From assembly GCA_009908385.1 (NCBI GenBank), contig JAAAPE010000089.1, positions 1 through 32,800 on the forward strand: a stretch of 32,800 nucleotides of DNA. The letters run 5' to 3'. The stretch comes from Gammaproteobacteria bacterium (lineage in GTDB: Bacteria > Pseudomonadota > Gammaproteobacteria > Xanthomonadales > Wenzhouxiangellaceae). The notes beneath the pieces were generated by a model. That model searched no databases and had not been told where the DNA came from. It saw only the letters and a list, made by a program, of their open reading frames with translations. A program made the translations under genes and the position numbers. Positions 7,443 through 14,369 of this stretch are shown in pieces; within the stretch, counting starts at the first letter, position 1, and the number at the start of each line of letters is the position of its first letter.

Positions 7443-8763
7443 GCAGGGCGATGGTCGCGATGCGGCCGACAAGATTCGCACCGCCCGGCTGGTCGATGCC
7501 CACGCCGGCACGCGGCGGGCCCGGCACAAGTTCCTGCGCTACGCCGAGTTCCGGTATCGTCAGTTCATCAAAGACCCGCGCCAGCATCCGCACGGGGTCG
7601 CCTGCATCCATCTCAACAACTGGCGCGAATGCCGCGACCACTTCGGTTTCGGCGGCCTGGAGACGATCAACGCCGAGATCGAGGCGCGCATGCTCGGCGC
7701 GCTGGTCGAACACGACATCTTCCTGCGCCTGGCCGACAGCAGCGTCGTCGGCGTGCTCTGGCCCGGGGAGGGTCATCGCGACATCGAGCGCTGGGCGGCC
7801 GGCATGCTCGACGCGCTCGGCGGTGCGGAATACCCGGTCGGCGCGCGCCGCGTGACGGCCACCTTCAGCATCGGCATGTGCTGGTTCGACCGGCGCGTGC
7901 GCGGCGCCGAAGAGGCCCTGCTCGATGCCATGCACCTGGCCGAACAACTCGCCGAAGAGGGCGAGAACCGCTATGGCCTGTTCCGGCCGGTGAAGGCGCC
8001 GCGGGCGGAACTCGGCAGCGAGACCCAGCTGGCGCGGCAGATTCGCCGCTCGCTGCAGTCCAACCGCCTGCGCATGGTGTTCCAGCCCCTGCTCGCTGCG
8101 GCCGCGGAGGGCGGGCGCTACTACCAGGTGTGGGCGCGGCTGATGACCGACTCGGGCAAGCTGGTGCCGGCCCGCCACTTTCTCGGCGTGGCCCGCCGCC
8201 ACGAGCTGATCGGCGGCCTGCAGCGCTGGACGCTGCGCCGCAGCGTGCATTACCTGACCACCGCCCACGGCAGCCCCTCGGCCGTTCGCCTGTTCGTCAA
8301 CGTCTCGCCCGAGGCGTTCAGCGAACCGATGTTCGAGTGGCTGGCGCGCATCCGCGAGCGTCACCCGGAGGTGGGCCCGCGCCTGATCGCGGAATTCGAG
8401 CTGTTCGACCTGGAAAACCGCGCCGGCGAGACCCGCGAAGTCATGCAGCGGCTGCACGAGCAGGGGGTGCGCATCGGGCTGAGCGGCATCGGCGAGAAGC
8501 ACCTCGGCCATCGCCTGCTCGACGAGGCCCCGGTCGACTACCTGCGCATGGCGCCCGGCTTCGCCGAGGTCCTGCACGACCGCGCCGGGCTGGTGGGCGA
8601 GTTCATGGCCTTCATCAGCCGCGCCCACCACGCCGACCGCGCCGTGGTCATGCCCGAGGTCGAGCGCGAGGAGCAGGTCATCGAGTTCTGGCAGGCGGGC
8701 GTCGATTTCATCCAGGGCGACTACATCGAACAGCCTCGGACCAGTCCGGAGCGGCTGGATTGA
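7426..8763 (+). CDS. Degenerate GGDEF-EAL protein, FimX-like c-di-GMP effector candidate
   Basis: Two-domain protein of about 445 residues (numbered from TTG 7426). The N-terminal half has a GGDEF fold whose active site is ADSSV (103-107) in place of GGDEF, so it cannot make c-di-GMP. The C-terminal half is an EAL domain. The FQPL start is kept (219-222), but the EAL glutamate region reads YQVWARL, with QVW at 234-236. The DDFG region reads SGIGEK, so phosphodiesterase activity should be lost. FimX, the pilus effector, has the same kind of changes (an EVL motif and a broken GGDEF), and RMVFQPLL with YQVWARL aligns naturally with FimX RLVYQP and YEVLLRL. It overlaps pilU by 17 bases from TTG 7426, which has GGAAGG eight bases upstream, or by 41 bases from ATG 7402. 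No response-regulator or PAS domain precedes it, unlike full FimX. Confidence 0.78.
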   Translation: MTNSTEQGDGRDAADKIRTARLVDAHAGTRRARHKFLRYAEFRYRQFIKDPRQHPHGVACIHLNNWRECRDHFGFGGLETINAEIEARMLGALVEHDIFLRLADSSVVGVLWPGEGHRDIERWAAGMLDALGGAEYPVGARRVTATFSIGMCWFDRRVRGAEEALLDAMHLAEQLAEEGENRYGLFRPVKAPRAELGSETQLARQIRRSLQSNRLRMVFQPLLAAAAEGGRYYQVWARLMTDSGKLVPARHFLGVARRHELIGGLQRWTLRRSVHYLTTAHGSPSAVRLFVNVSPEAFSEPMFEWLARIRERHPEVGPRLIAEFELFDLENRAGETREVMQRLHEQGVRIGLSGIGEKHLGHRLLDEAPVDYLRMAPGFAEVLHDRAGLVGEFMAFISRAHHADRAVVMPEVEREEQVIEFWQAGVDFIQGDYIEQPRTSPERLD

Positions 8764-8782
8764 ACGACGGGCGGGAAAGAAG

Positions 8783-8858
8783 TGGTGGAGCCGAGGGGAG
8801 TCGAACCCCTGACCTCAGCAATGCGAATGCTGCGCTCTCCCAACTGAGCTACGGCCCC
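8783..8858 (-). tRNA. tRNA-Ala (anticodon CGC)
   Basis: A full cloverleaf reads on the minus strand. The acceptor stem GGGGCCG pairs with CGGCTCC with one G-U. The D arm is GCTC/GAGC. The anticodon stem CAGCA/TGCTG holds loop TTCGCAT, giving anticodon CGC, which reads GCG. The T arm is AGGGG-TTCGACT-CCCCT. The discriminator is A, and the 3' CCA is encoded (8783-8785). GCG is a frequent Ala codon in this GC-rich genome. Confidence 0.96.
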
Positions 8859-8877
8859 ACGAGCAGGCAGGCCGGGT

Positions 8878-8907
8878 ATTTTACCCAACTTCGCCCGGAA
8901 AAGTCAC
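8878..8907 (-). promoter_or_regulatory. Candidate promoter of the tRNA-Ala gene
   Basis: On the minus strand GTGACT (8902-8907) and TAAAAT (8878-8883) are 18 bases apart. A start near 8871 would give a short 5' leader before the mature tRNA at 8858. Confidence 0.45.
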
Positions 8908-8968
8908 GAGGCAACCAATCTCCCGACGGGGGGTCCAACAAATGCCCGTCTCCTGCAAGGACCCTCCC

Positions 8969-10126
8969 TTGACCCCGCTACGACACCTGCATGCCTCGGA
9001 CCTGCACGGCCTCGCTCGGCTGGCCGTCGATGGCGTGGCGGGCACCAGCCATCTGGTCGAGCAGCTCCACGGAACAATCGCCCGGACCGCCGTGCCGCTT
9101 GCCCCGCCGGGACGCGGTGGCACGCAGGGCATTACCGGCCTGGTCTACCGCAGCGTGCGCGGCGTCAACTCGATCGTGGGCGCGGGTATCGATTGGGTGG
9201 CCGCGCCGATCATGGCGAGGCCGCCCGGCCCGCTGCCTTCCCGGATCCGCGAAAACTGGCTGGCCGCGCTCAACGGTGTATTGGGCGACCACCTGGCCGC
9301 CAGCGACAACCCGCTGGCCATTCCCATGTCTTTCCGACTGGCGGGCGAGCCGCTGGTGATGCAGCGCGAGGCGCTCGCCGCGCGCATCCAGGCGCCCACG
9401 GGCCGGCTGCTGATTGCCGCACACGGCCTGTGCATGAACGACCTGCACTGGCTTCCGTCCAACCTGCCGGGCCGTCTTGGCCGCCGCCTGGGCCTGACCC
9501 CGCTCTATCTGCATTACAACTCGGGCCGGCGCATCGAAGACAACGGCCAGGAACTCGCAGAGCGGCTCGAAGCGCTGGTGGCGAACTGGCCGGTGCCGGT
9601 CTCGGAGATCGTGATCGTCGCTCACAGCATGGGCGGGCTGGTCGCGCGCAGCGCGCAGGCACACGCCATGCGCGCCGGGCATCGATGGCCGCGCAGCCTG
9701 CGCGCCATGGCATTCCTGGGCACGCCGCATCACGGCTCGCCGGTCGAGCGCGCAGGTCATGTCGTCGATTCGATCCTGGGCGCCAACCCCTACAGCGCCC
9801 CGTTCAAGCGGCTGGGGGCCATCCGAAGCGCCGGCATCACCGACCTTCGCCACGGCTTGACGACAAGCGGCATGCCGGGGGAGAACTTCGGCAACGTGGA
9901 CTGTTTTACGCTGGCCGCCACGGCCCGCGGCCGATTCGGCCGGCTGTCCGGCGAGCGCTACGGCGACGGCCTGGTGCCGGTCGACAGCGCGCTCGGCCGA
10001 CACGCCGACCCGGACCGCGCCCTCGCCATCCCGGAAGCCCACTGCCGGGTGATCGCCGGTGCCGGCCACCTGGGACTGATCCATCACCCCGACACGTTGC
10101 GCCAGCTCGGACGCTGGTTGCGCTGA
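8969..10126 (+). CDS. PGAP1/lipase-like alpha/beta hydrolase
   Basis: A serine hydrolase of about 385 residues. The nucleophile elbow is AHSMGG with Ser220. Oxyanion-region AHGLCMND is near 151-158, LGTPHHGSPVE follows the nucleophile, and the C-terminal histidine is H367 in GAGHLGLIH. The GTPHHGSP motif and layout match PGAP1-like and triacylglycerol lipase-like proteins, which cleave lipid esters; the substrate here is unknown. The first 100 residues are an extra N-terminal region without a signal peptide (RLAVDGVAGTSHLVEQLHG), as in PHA-granule or membrane-linked hydrolases. I prefer TTG 8969, which has AAGGA seven bases upstream; ATG 8942 would add nine residues and has no ribosome site. 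The gene is convergent with selO. Confidence 0.75.
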   Translation: MTPLRHLHASDLHGLARLAVDGVAGTSHLVEQLHGTIARTAVPLAPPGRGGTQGITGLVYRSVRGVNSIVGAGIDWVAAPIMARPPGPLPSRIRENWLAALNGVLGDHLAASDNPLAIPMSFRLAGEPLVMQREALAARIQAPTGRLLIAAHGLCMNDLHWLPSNLPGRLGRRLGLTPLYLHYNSGRRIEDNGQELAERLEALVANWPVPVSEIVIVAHSMGGLVARSAQAHAMRAGHRWPRSLRAMAFLGTPHHGSPVERAGHVVDSILGANPYSAPFKRLGAIRSAGITDLRHGLTTSGMPGENFGNVDCFTLAATARGRFGRLSGERYGDGLVPVDSALGRHADPDRALAIPEAHCRVIAGAGHLGLIHHPDTLRQLGRWLR

Positions 10127-10166
10127 ATTGCCCCGCGCGCCGCCGGCGTGCGATCTCCCTCCGAAC

Positions 10167-11666
10167 TCAGGTACCGCAGAAGGTCTCGAGCACCCGCTCT
10201 TCGGGTTCGGGCGGCCGCGCCAGGTCGGCGTGTTCGGGCTGGTCGTCGAAGGGGCGCGCGAGCACGTCGACGAGGCGGTGCATGGGCGCGAAATCCAGGT
10301 GCTCGACGGCCGCGTCGGCCGCCCACTGGGCGAGGTGGTTGCGCAGGACGAAAGCCGGGTTGACGCGCTGCATGGCGGCCTGCCGATCAAAATCACCGCG
10401 CGTCTCGCCTTGCAGCCGCCGGCGCCAGCGCGCCAGCCACCCGTCGACAGCTGACGGCTGGTCGAACAGCTCGCGCAGCGGTCCGTCGGCGCGGTCGTCA
10501 TCGCCCGGCAGGGCCGACAGGCGGCGGAAGGTCAGGGTCAGGTCGGCCCGGCCTTCGTGCATGTGCCCGAGCAAGTCGAAAGCGAGGTCGACGTCACCCT
10601 CGCGGGGCGTGTCGATCCCGATCTTGGCGCAGAGCTGTGCATGGAAGCGCGTCTCGAAGGCCCGCGGAAAGGTCTCCAGAATGGCGTTGGCGCGTTCGAG
10701 GGCCGCCTCAGCGCTTTCGTCGAGCAGGGGCAGCAGGCACTCGCCGAGGCGCGCGAGATTCCAGTGGGCGACCTTCGGCTGCTGGTTCCAGGCGTAGCGT
10801 CCGCCGCGGTCGATCGAGCTGTAGACGGTCGCCGGATCGAAGGCGTCGATGAACCCGAACGGGCCGTAGTCGATGGTTTCACCGACGATCGACGTGTTGT
10901 CGGTGTTCATCACGCCATGGATGAAGCCTACCGGCATCCAGCGGGCGACCAGCGCCGCCGTGGCACCCACCACCCGCTCGAACAGCGCGGCGTAGCGTCC
11001 GGCCTGCCCGGCGAGATCGGGATGGTGACGGTCGATGACGTAATCGGCCAGGGTCCGCACCGAGTCCGGATCGCCGTTGCGCCCGAAGTACTCGAACGTT
11101 CCCACGCGGACATGGCTTCGGGCCACGCGGCACAGGATGCCGCCGGGCTCCGGACCGTCGCGGCGCAGGACCTTCTCTCCGGTGGCGAGGGCGGCCAGGG
11201 CCCGGGTGGTGGGGATGCCGAGCGCGGCCATGGCCTCGCTGGCAATGTATTCACGCACCACCGGTCCGATCGACGCACGGCCGTCGCCGCCGCGCGAGAA
11301 GCGGGTCGGCCCCGAGCCCTTGAGCTGCAGGTCGCGCCGGACGCCGTCCCGGTCGAATACCTCTCCGAGCAGCAGCGCCCGGCCGTCGCCCAGTTGCGGC
11401 ACCCAGTTGCCGAACTGGTGGCCGGCGTAGGCCATCGCCAGCGGCTCGGAACCGACGGCCGGCCGGTTGCCGGCCAGCCATTCCACGCCGGCCGGTCGCT
11501 CCAGGGTTTCGGGCTCGATGCCGAGCGAGCGCGCCAGGTCGTGGTTGAGGCGGATCAGTCGCGGGGCCGCAACCGGTGCCGGCCCGGTGCGCTGGTGGAA
11601 CTGCCCGGGCAGCCGGGCGTAGCTGTTGTCGAGCTCGACGCCGCCGAGCGCTTGTTGTCGATTCAT
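10167..11666 (-). CDS. selO: Protein adenylyltransferase SelO (YdiU/UPF0061)
   Basis: A 499-residue pseudokinase-fold enzyme that transfers AMP to Ser, Thr or Tyr side chains and is linked to redox stress. Recognisable blocks are AMAYAGHQFGNWVPQLGDGRA (79-99), QLKGSGPTRFSRGGDGRA (114-131, including nucleotide-binding Lys116), HGVMNTDN (250-257, proposed catalytic Asp256) and DYGPFGF (267-273, metal-binding Asp). The protein ends CGT, placing a cysteine third from the end. That is where eukaryotic SelO has selenocysteine and E. coli has CSS, so this is the cysteine form (codon TGC). It stands alone behind the M24 peptidase gene with a 134-bp gap. Confidence 0.95.
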   Translation of the reverse strand: MNRQQALGGVELDNSYARLPGQFHQRTGPAPVAAPRLIRLNHDLARSLGIEPETLERPAGVEWLAGNRPAVGSEPLAMAYAGHQFGNWVPQLGDGRALLLGEVFDRDGVRRDLQLKGSGPTRFSRGGDGRASIGPVVREYIASEAMAALGIPTTRALAALATGEKVLRRDGPEPGGILCRVARSHVRVGTFEYFGRNGDPDSVRTLADYVIDRHHPDLAGQAGRYAALFERVVGATAALVARWMPVGFIHGVMNTDNTSIVGETIDYGPFGFIDAFDPATVYSSIDRGGRYAWNQQPKVAHWNLARLGECLLPLLDESAEAALERANAILETFPRAFETRFHAQLCAKIGIDTPREGDVDLAFDLLGHMHEGRADLTLTFRRLSALPGDDDRADGPLRELFDQPSAVDGWLARWRRRLQGETRGDFDRQAAMQRVNPAFVLRNHLAQWAADAAVEHLDFAPMHRLVDVLARPFDDQPEHADLARPPEPEERVLETFCGT

Positions 11667-11800
11667 TCCGTCAGGGTCTCACATGCGTCATCGACGCCGT
11701 TACACGCCTTCAGCCGAACAGCGGATGCCCCCCGCTTGCCATGACTGCGTGATTGCCGCTTTGCCTGGACCGCCCGCTTCGACGGGCCCGGCCGCCGGCG

Positions 11801-13171
11801 TCATCGCACCACGTGCCACTCGGTCTGACGGCCGGCCAGGTAGATGACCCGTTCGCCGTCGAAGACCGCCGTCTGCTCGAGCTTGATGTTGACCGGCTGA
11901 TCGTCCCACTCGGCCACGGGCGTCTTGATGCTGCCCTCGATGGCGTAGGCGGTGTCGGGGTGCAGGGGCCAGTCGCCCGTTCCGGCCACTTCGCCGGGCA
12001 GGTCCCACATGCCGATCGTCGGCCCCGGACCGTGCCCGAAGAAGCCGATCGGGTGGGTGTAGACGTTGAACGACCAGGCGGCATCGCCCATCGCCCGCTG
12101 GGCGGCGGCCAGGATGTCGTTGCCGGTGCGGCCGGTCTCGAACTCCGCGGTCAGGCGGTCCTGCCAGTCGTTGCCCTGCGCCAGCGCGTCACGCAGGCCC
12201 TGCGGCACCGCCGATTCGCCCATGTCGAGCACGTAGGCCATTTCCTGCGTGTCGGTGCACAGCTTCAGGTAGCAGATACCGACGTCCGTGTGCAGGACAT
12301 CACCCGGCTCGATGATGCCGGCCTCGCCGCAGAACGGCGTCTCTTCGCCGCAGTCCATGCCCGGGCGCTGGATATTGACGTAGGGCATGAACCAGGGGTC
12401 GAGCCCCATCGACTCGAAGCGCTCGCGGATGAACCAGGCGACGTCTTCGGTGCGTGTCACCCCCGGCGTGATGACCCGGCCGGAAAAGGCCTCGGCAATC
12501 ACACCGCGGGCCAGCGCGACGATGTGGGGATAGACGTCCAGTTCCGATTCGCTGCGCGTCTCCAGCCAGCGCACGACCAGGGCCTCGGCGGAAACCACGC
12601 GCTCGTGCAGGGATTCCGGCAGCGCGGCCATCAGCTTGCGATGCAGTCCGTGGGTCAGGCCGTCGGCTTCCGGCCAGGTCGACGAGACGTTGATGCCGAT
12701 CCGCTCCGGGTCACGCTCGGCGATCAGTTCCCCCAGCGCCTGCCACTGCGCCTCCAGCGAACCACCCTCCCAGGCGGCCTCGTAGGGCTCGCCGAGCGGG
12801 TAGCGGTTGACCGTCAGACGATCCACCTCGCCCTCGCCGGTGCGGTGGAAGACCAGCATGGTCGTGCGCCGGGCCGCGAAACTCGGCTGCGGCACGAGCG
12901 TGAAGTAGACGGGGTCCTCGGCGTACTCGCGGTTGAGCACCAGCCACAGGTCGATTCCGGTTTCCGCCATCAGGCGCGGCAGCAGGTTTTCCAGCCGCTC
13001 GGTGAGCATCGTGTTCACCGGCTCGATTCGGGCGCGGTCGTCGAGCACGGCGCGATCGGCCGACTCGATGATGCGTCCCTGTTCGGCAGCCGGCGCGGCG
13101 GCCGCGAGGACGGAGAACAGCGCCAGGGCGGCCGGGACCAGGCCCGGCAGCGGGGTAGTCGATCGTTTCAT
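11801..13171 (-). CDS. Secreted M24-family metallopeptidase (Xaa-Pro dipeptidase/aminopeptidase-like)
   Basis: A 456-residue exported protein. Residues 1-28 are a signal peptide ending APA-A. The N-terminal creatinase-like domain (to about 200) is followed by a pita-bread catalytic domain with all five metal ligands of the family: Asp296 (HTDVG), Asp307 (CTDTQ), His380 (GHGPG), Glu412 (IEGS) and Glu432 (LEQT). It is therefore expected to be an active two-metal peptidase that cleaves X-Pro bonds or dipeptides outside the cytoplasm. Exact specificity is not readable. The start is ATG 13171 with GAGGA upstream; an earlier in-frame ATG at 13195 lacks this site and would displace the signal peptide. 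It follows the coiled-coil gene with a 48-bp gap. Confidence 0.87.
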   Translation of the reverse strand: MKRSTTPLPGLVPAALALFSVLAAAAPAAEQGRIIESADRAVLDDRARIEPVNTMLTERLENLLPRLMAETGIDLWLVLNREYAEDPVYFTLVPQPSFAARRTTMLVFHRTGEGEVDRLTVNRYPLGEPYEAAWEGGSLEAQWQALGELIAERDPERIGINVSSTWPEADGLTHGLHRKLMAALPESLHERVVSAEALVVRWLETRSESELDVYPHIVALARGVIAEAFSGRVITPGVTRTEDVAWFIRERFESMGLDPWFMPYVNIQRPGMDCGEETPFCGEAGIIEPGDVLHTDVGICYLKLCTDTQEMAYVLDMGESAVPQGLRDALAQGNDWQDRLTAEFETGRTGNDILAAAQRAMGDAAWSFNVYTHPIGFFGHGPGPTIGMWDLPGEVAGTGDWPLHPDTAYAIEGSIKTPVAEWDDQPVNIKLEQTAVFDGERVIYLAGRQTEWHVVR

Positions 13172-13219
13172 TCGGATTCCTCTCGTCGACGGCACGGCGC
13201 CGCCCTTTGTCGTGGCCGG

Positions 13220-13513
13220 CTACTTGAAGTGAGACTTGAAGTAGTTGAACGAATGCTGCAGCGCGTCCCAGGTGTGCTCGGCCTCGCGCTTGAGCTTCTT
13301 CCACTGCACTTCGCCGGCGCCGCGAAGCTCGTCGAGCTTGTTGGCCAGGTCCTTGCGGCGGCCGCGCATTTCCGCGAGTCGTTCGTGGTACTCCTCGCGC
13401 GCCTTCGATCCGGCCTCGCGGGCGTGCGACTCGTATTCGTCGATCCGCTCGTCGAGTTCGTCGAGACGGGACTTCAACCGTTCGATGAACGCCTTGCGTT
13501 CTTCGCTGCTCAT
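13220..13513 (-). CDS. Small charged coiled-coil protein
   Basis: A 97-residue hydrophilic protein made almost entirely of predicted alpha-helix. Charged heptads run from about residue 5 to 80 (RLKSRLDELDERIDEYESHA, then LAEMRGRRKDLANKLDELRG), followed by an aromatic end (HTWDALQHSFNYFKSHFK). No catalytic motif, signal peptide or membrane segment is visible. The composition resembles the sll1863-type stress-response coiled-coil proteins; that is only a resemblance. AGGAGGT stands seven bases before the ATG, an almost perfect ribosome site, so high expression is likely. It precedes the M24 peptidase gene. Confidence 0.75.
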   Translation of the reverse strand: MSSEERKAFIERLKSRLDELDERIDEYESHAREAGSKAREEYHERLAEMRGRRKDLANKLDELRGAGEVQWKKLKREAEHTWDALQHSFNYFKSHFK

Positions 13514-13604
13514 TTCGACCTCCTTGCCGATGGGTCCGATTGTTCCGTTGGGTCGATGGCAGTCTACGACAGCCGCGCGCGCCGGTGAAGCGTTACCGGT
13601 CCGA

Positions 13605-13703
13605 TCAGGCCAGCCAGGCGAATACGCCCAGCAGGCCCCACACGGCGATCAGGGCGAGGAGTCGGCGGGCGGTCAGGCGGGGTTGGTGTTCCGGGATCAG
13701 CAT
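13605..13703 (-). CDS. Putative 32-residue single-pass membrane protein
   Basis: A short frame starts at ATG 13703 with GGAGGG five bases upstream and ends at TGA 13605-13607. The product has a charged N-terminus (MLIPEHQPRLTARR) and one hydrophobic helix (LLALIAVWGLLGVFAWLA), the layout of many small inner-membrane proteins. It lies 91 bp upstream of the coiled-coil gene and is divergent from the HxlR regulator, sharing the region with the two palindromic sites. I cannot assign a function. Confidence 0.5.
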   Translation of the reverse strand: MLIPEHQPRLTARRLLALIAVWGLLGVFAWLA

Positions 13704-13740
13704 GGCGTCCCTCCAGGGTCGGGTGGCTCGAAACAAGTAA

Positions 13741-13755
13741 GTTGCAAAACGCAAC
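13741..13755. promoter_or_regulatory. Operator-like palindrome 1, GTTGC-N5-GCAAC
   Basis: A perfect 5-bp inverted pair with spacer AAAAC, located 60 bp before the HxlR-family ATG. It is repeated at 13779-13793 with the same half sites. HxlR regulators bind such short dyads, so autoregulation and control of the divergent small gene are likely. Confidence 0.65.
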
Positions 13756-13778
13756 CGGGCTACAGCTTACGCCGATTG

Positions 13779-13793
13779 GTTGCTTTTCGCAAC
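13779..13793. promoter_or_regulatory. Operator-like palindrome 2, GTTGC-N5-GCAAC
   Basis: Same half sites as 13741-13755 with spacer TTTTC. The centres are 38 bp apart, close to whole helical turns (about 3.6). It lies 21 bp before the regulator's start codon, where binding would block transcription or initiation. Confidence 0.65.
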
Positions 13794-13814
13794 TCATTCC
13801 CGCAAACTGGCCGC

Positions 13815-14333
13815 ATGAGCAAATCGAACCCCTGCCAAGGCAACTGCCCGATCGCCCGCGTGACCGCCCTGCTCGGCGACGGCTGGAGCCTGATGATCAT
13901 CCGCGAGGCCTTCCTGGGCAGCGGCAAGTTCAACGAATTCGAGCGGCGCCTGGGCATCGCGCGCAACATCCTGACCAACCGGCTGCGCAAGCTCGTCGGG
14001 GCCGGCCTGCTGAAGCGTCGTGAATCGGAAACCGACCGGCGCGTGGTCGAATACCGTCTCACCGCGGCCGGACGCGCCCTCTTCCCGGTGCTGATCGCCC
14101 TGTCGCAATGGTCCGAACAGCACCTGGGCGACTGCTCCCACTCGGTGCGCTACGTCGAACGCGCCACCGGCGAGGAGATCCGGCCGATCCGGGTCGTCAG
14201 CGCCGACGGGCGCGAACTCGACGCCGGCGAGCTGGTCATGCTGCCCGGTCCCGACGCGGACCCGGCCCTGAGGGCGCGGCTGAACGCCGCCCTGGATCAG
14301 GCCGGGAGCGAGGCGGCCCGCGCGGCCTCTTGA
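13815..14333 (+). CDS. HxlR-family winged-helix transcriptional regulator
   Basis: A 172-residue protein. The HxlR winged helix fills the first 110 residues: NCPIARVTALLGDGWSLMII, then FNEFERRLGIARNILTNRLR (recognition helix) and RRVVEYRLTAAGRALFPVL (wing and dimer helix). The N-terminal NPCQGNCPIA supplies two cysteines in the usual HxlR position, so redox or electrophile sensing is possible. The C-terminal 60 residues form an extra small domain (EEIRPIRVVSADGRELDAGE), also seen in longer HxlR proteins. ATG 13815 is chosen because the HTH alignment begins there; the long upstream frame crosses the operator region. The phospholipase D-like gene follows 36 bp downstream and is its likely partner. 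Confidence 0.9.
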   Translation: MSKSNPCQGNCPIARVTALLGDGWSLMIIREAFLGSGKFNEFERRLGIARNILTNRLRKLVGAGLLKRRESETDRRVVEYRLTAAGRALFPVLIALSQWSEQHLGDCSHSVRYVERATGEEIRPIRVVSADGRELDAGELVMLPGPDADPALRARLNAALDQAGSEAARAAS

Positions 14334-14369
14334 TGCCTGGGGGTGTGTGCACGCCGCGCCGGATCCACG

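Noticed and set aside
10167-10175. SelO as a selenoprotein with in-frame UGA
   Set aside because: The third codon from the end is TGC (Cys), and the TGA is the true stop after CGT.
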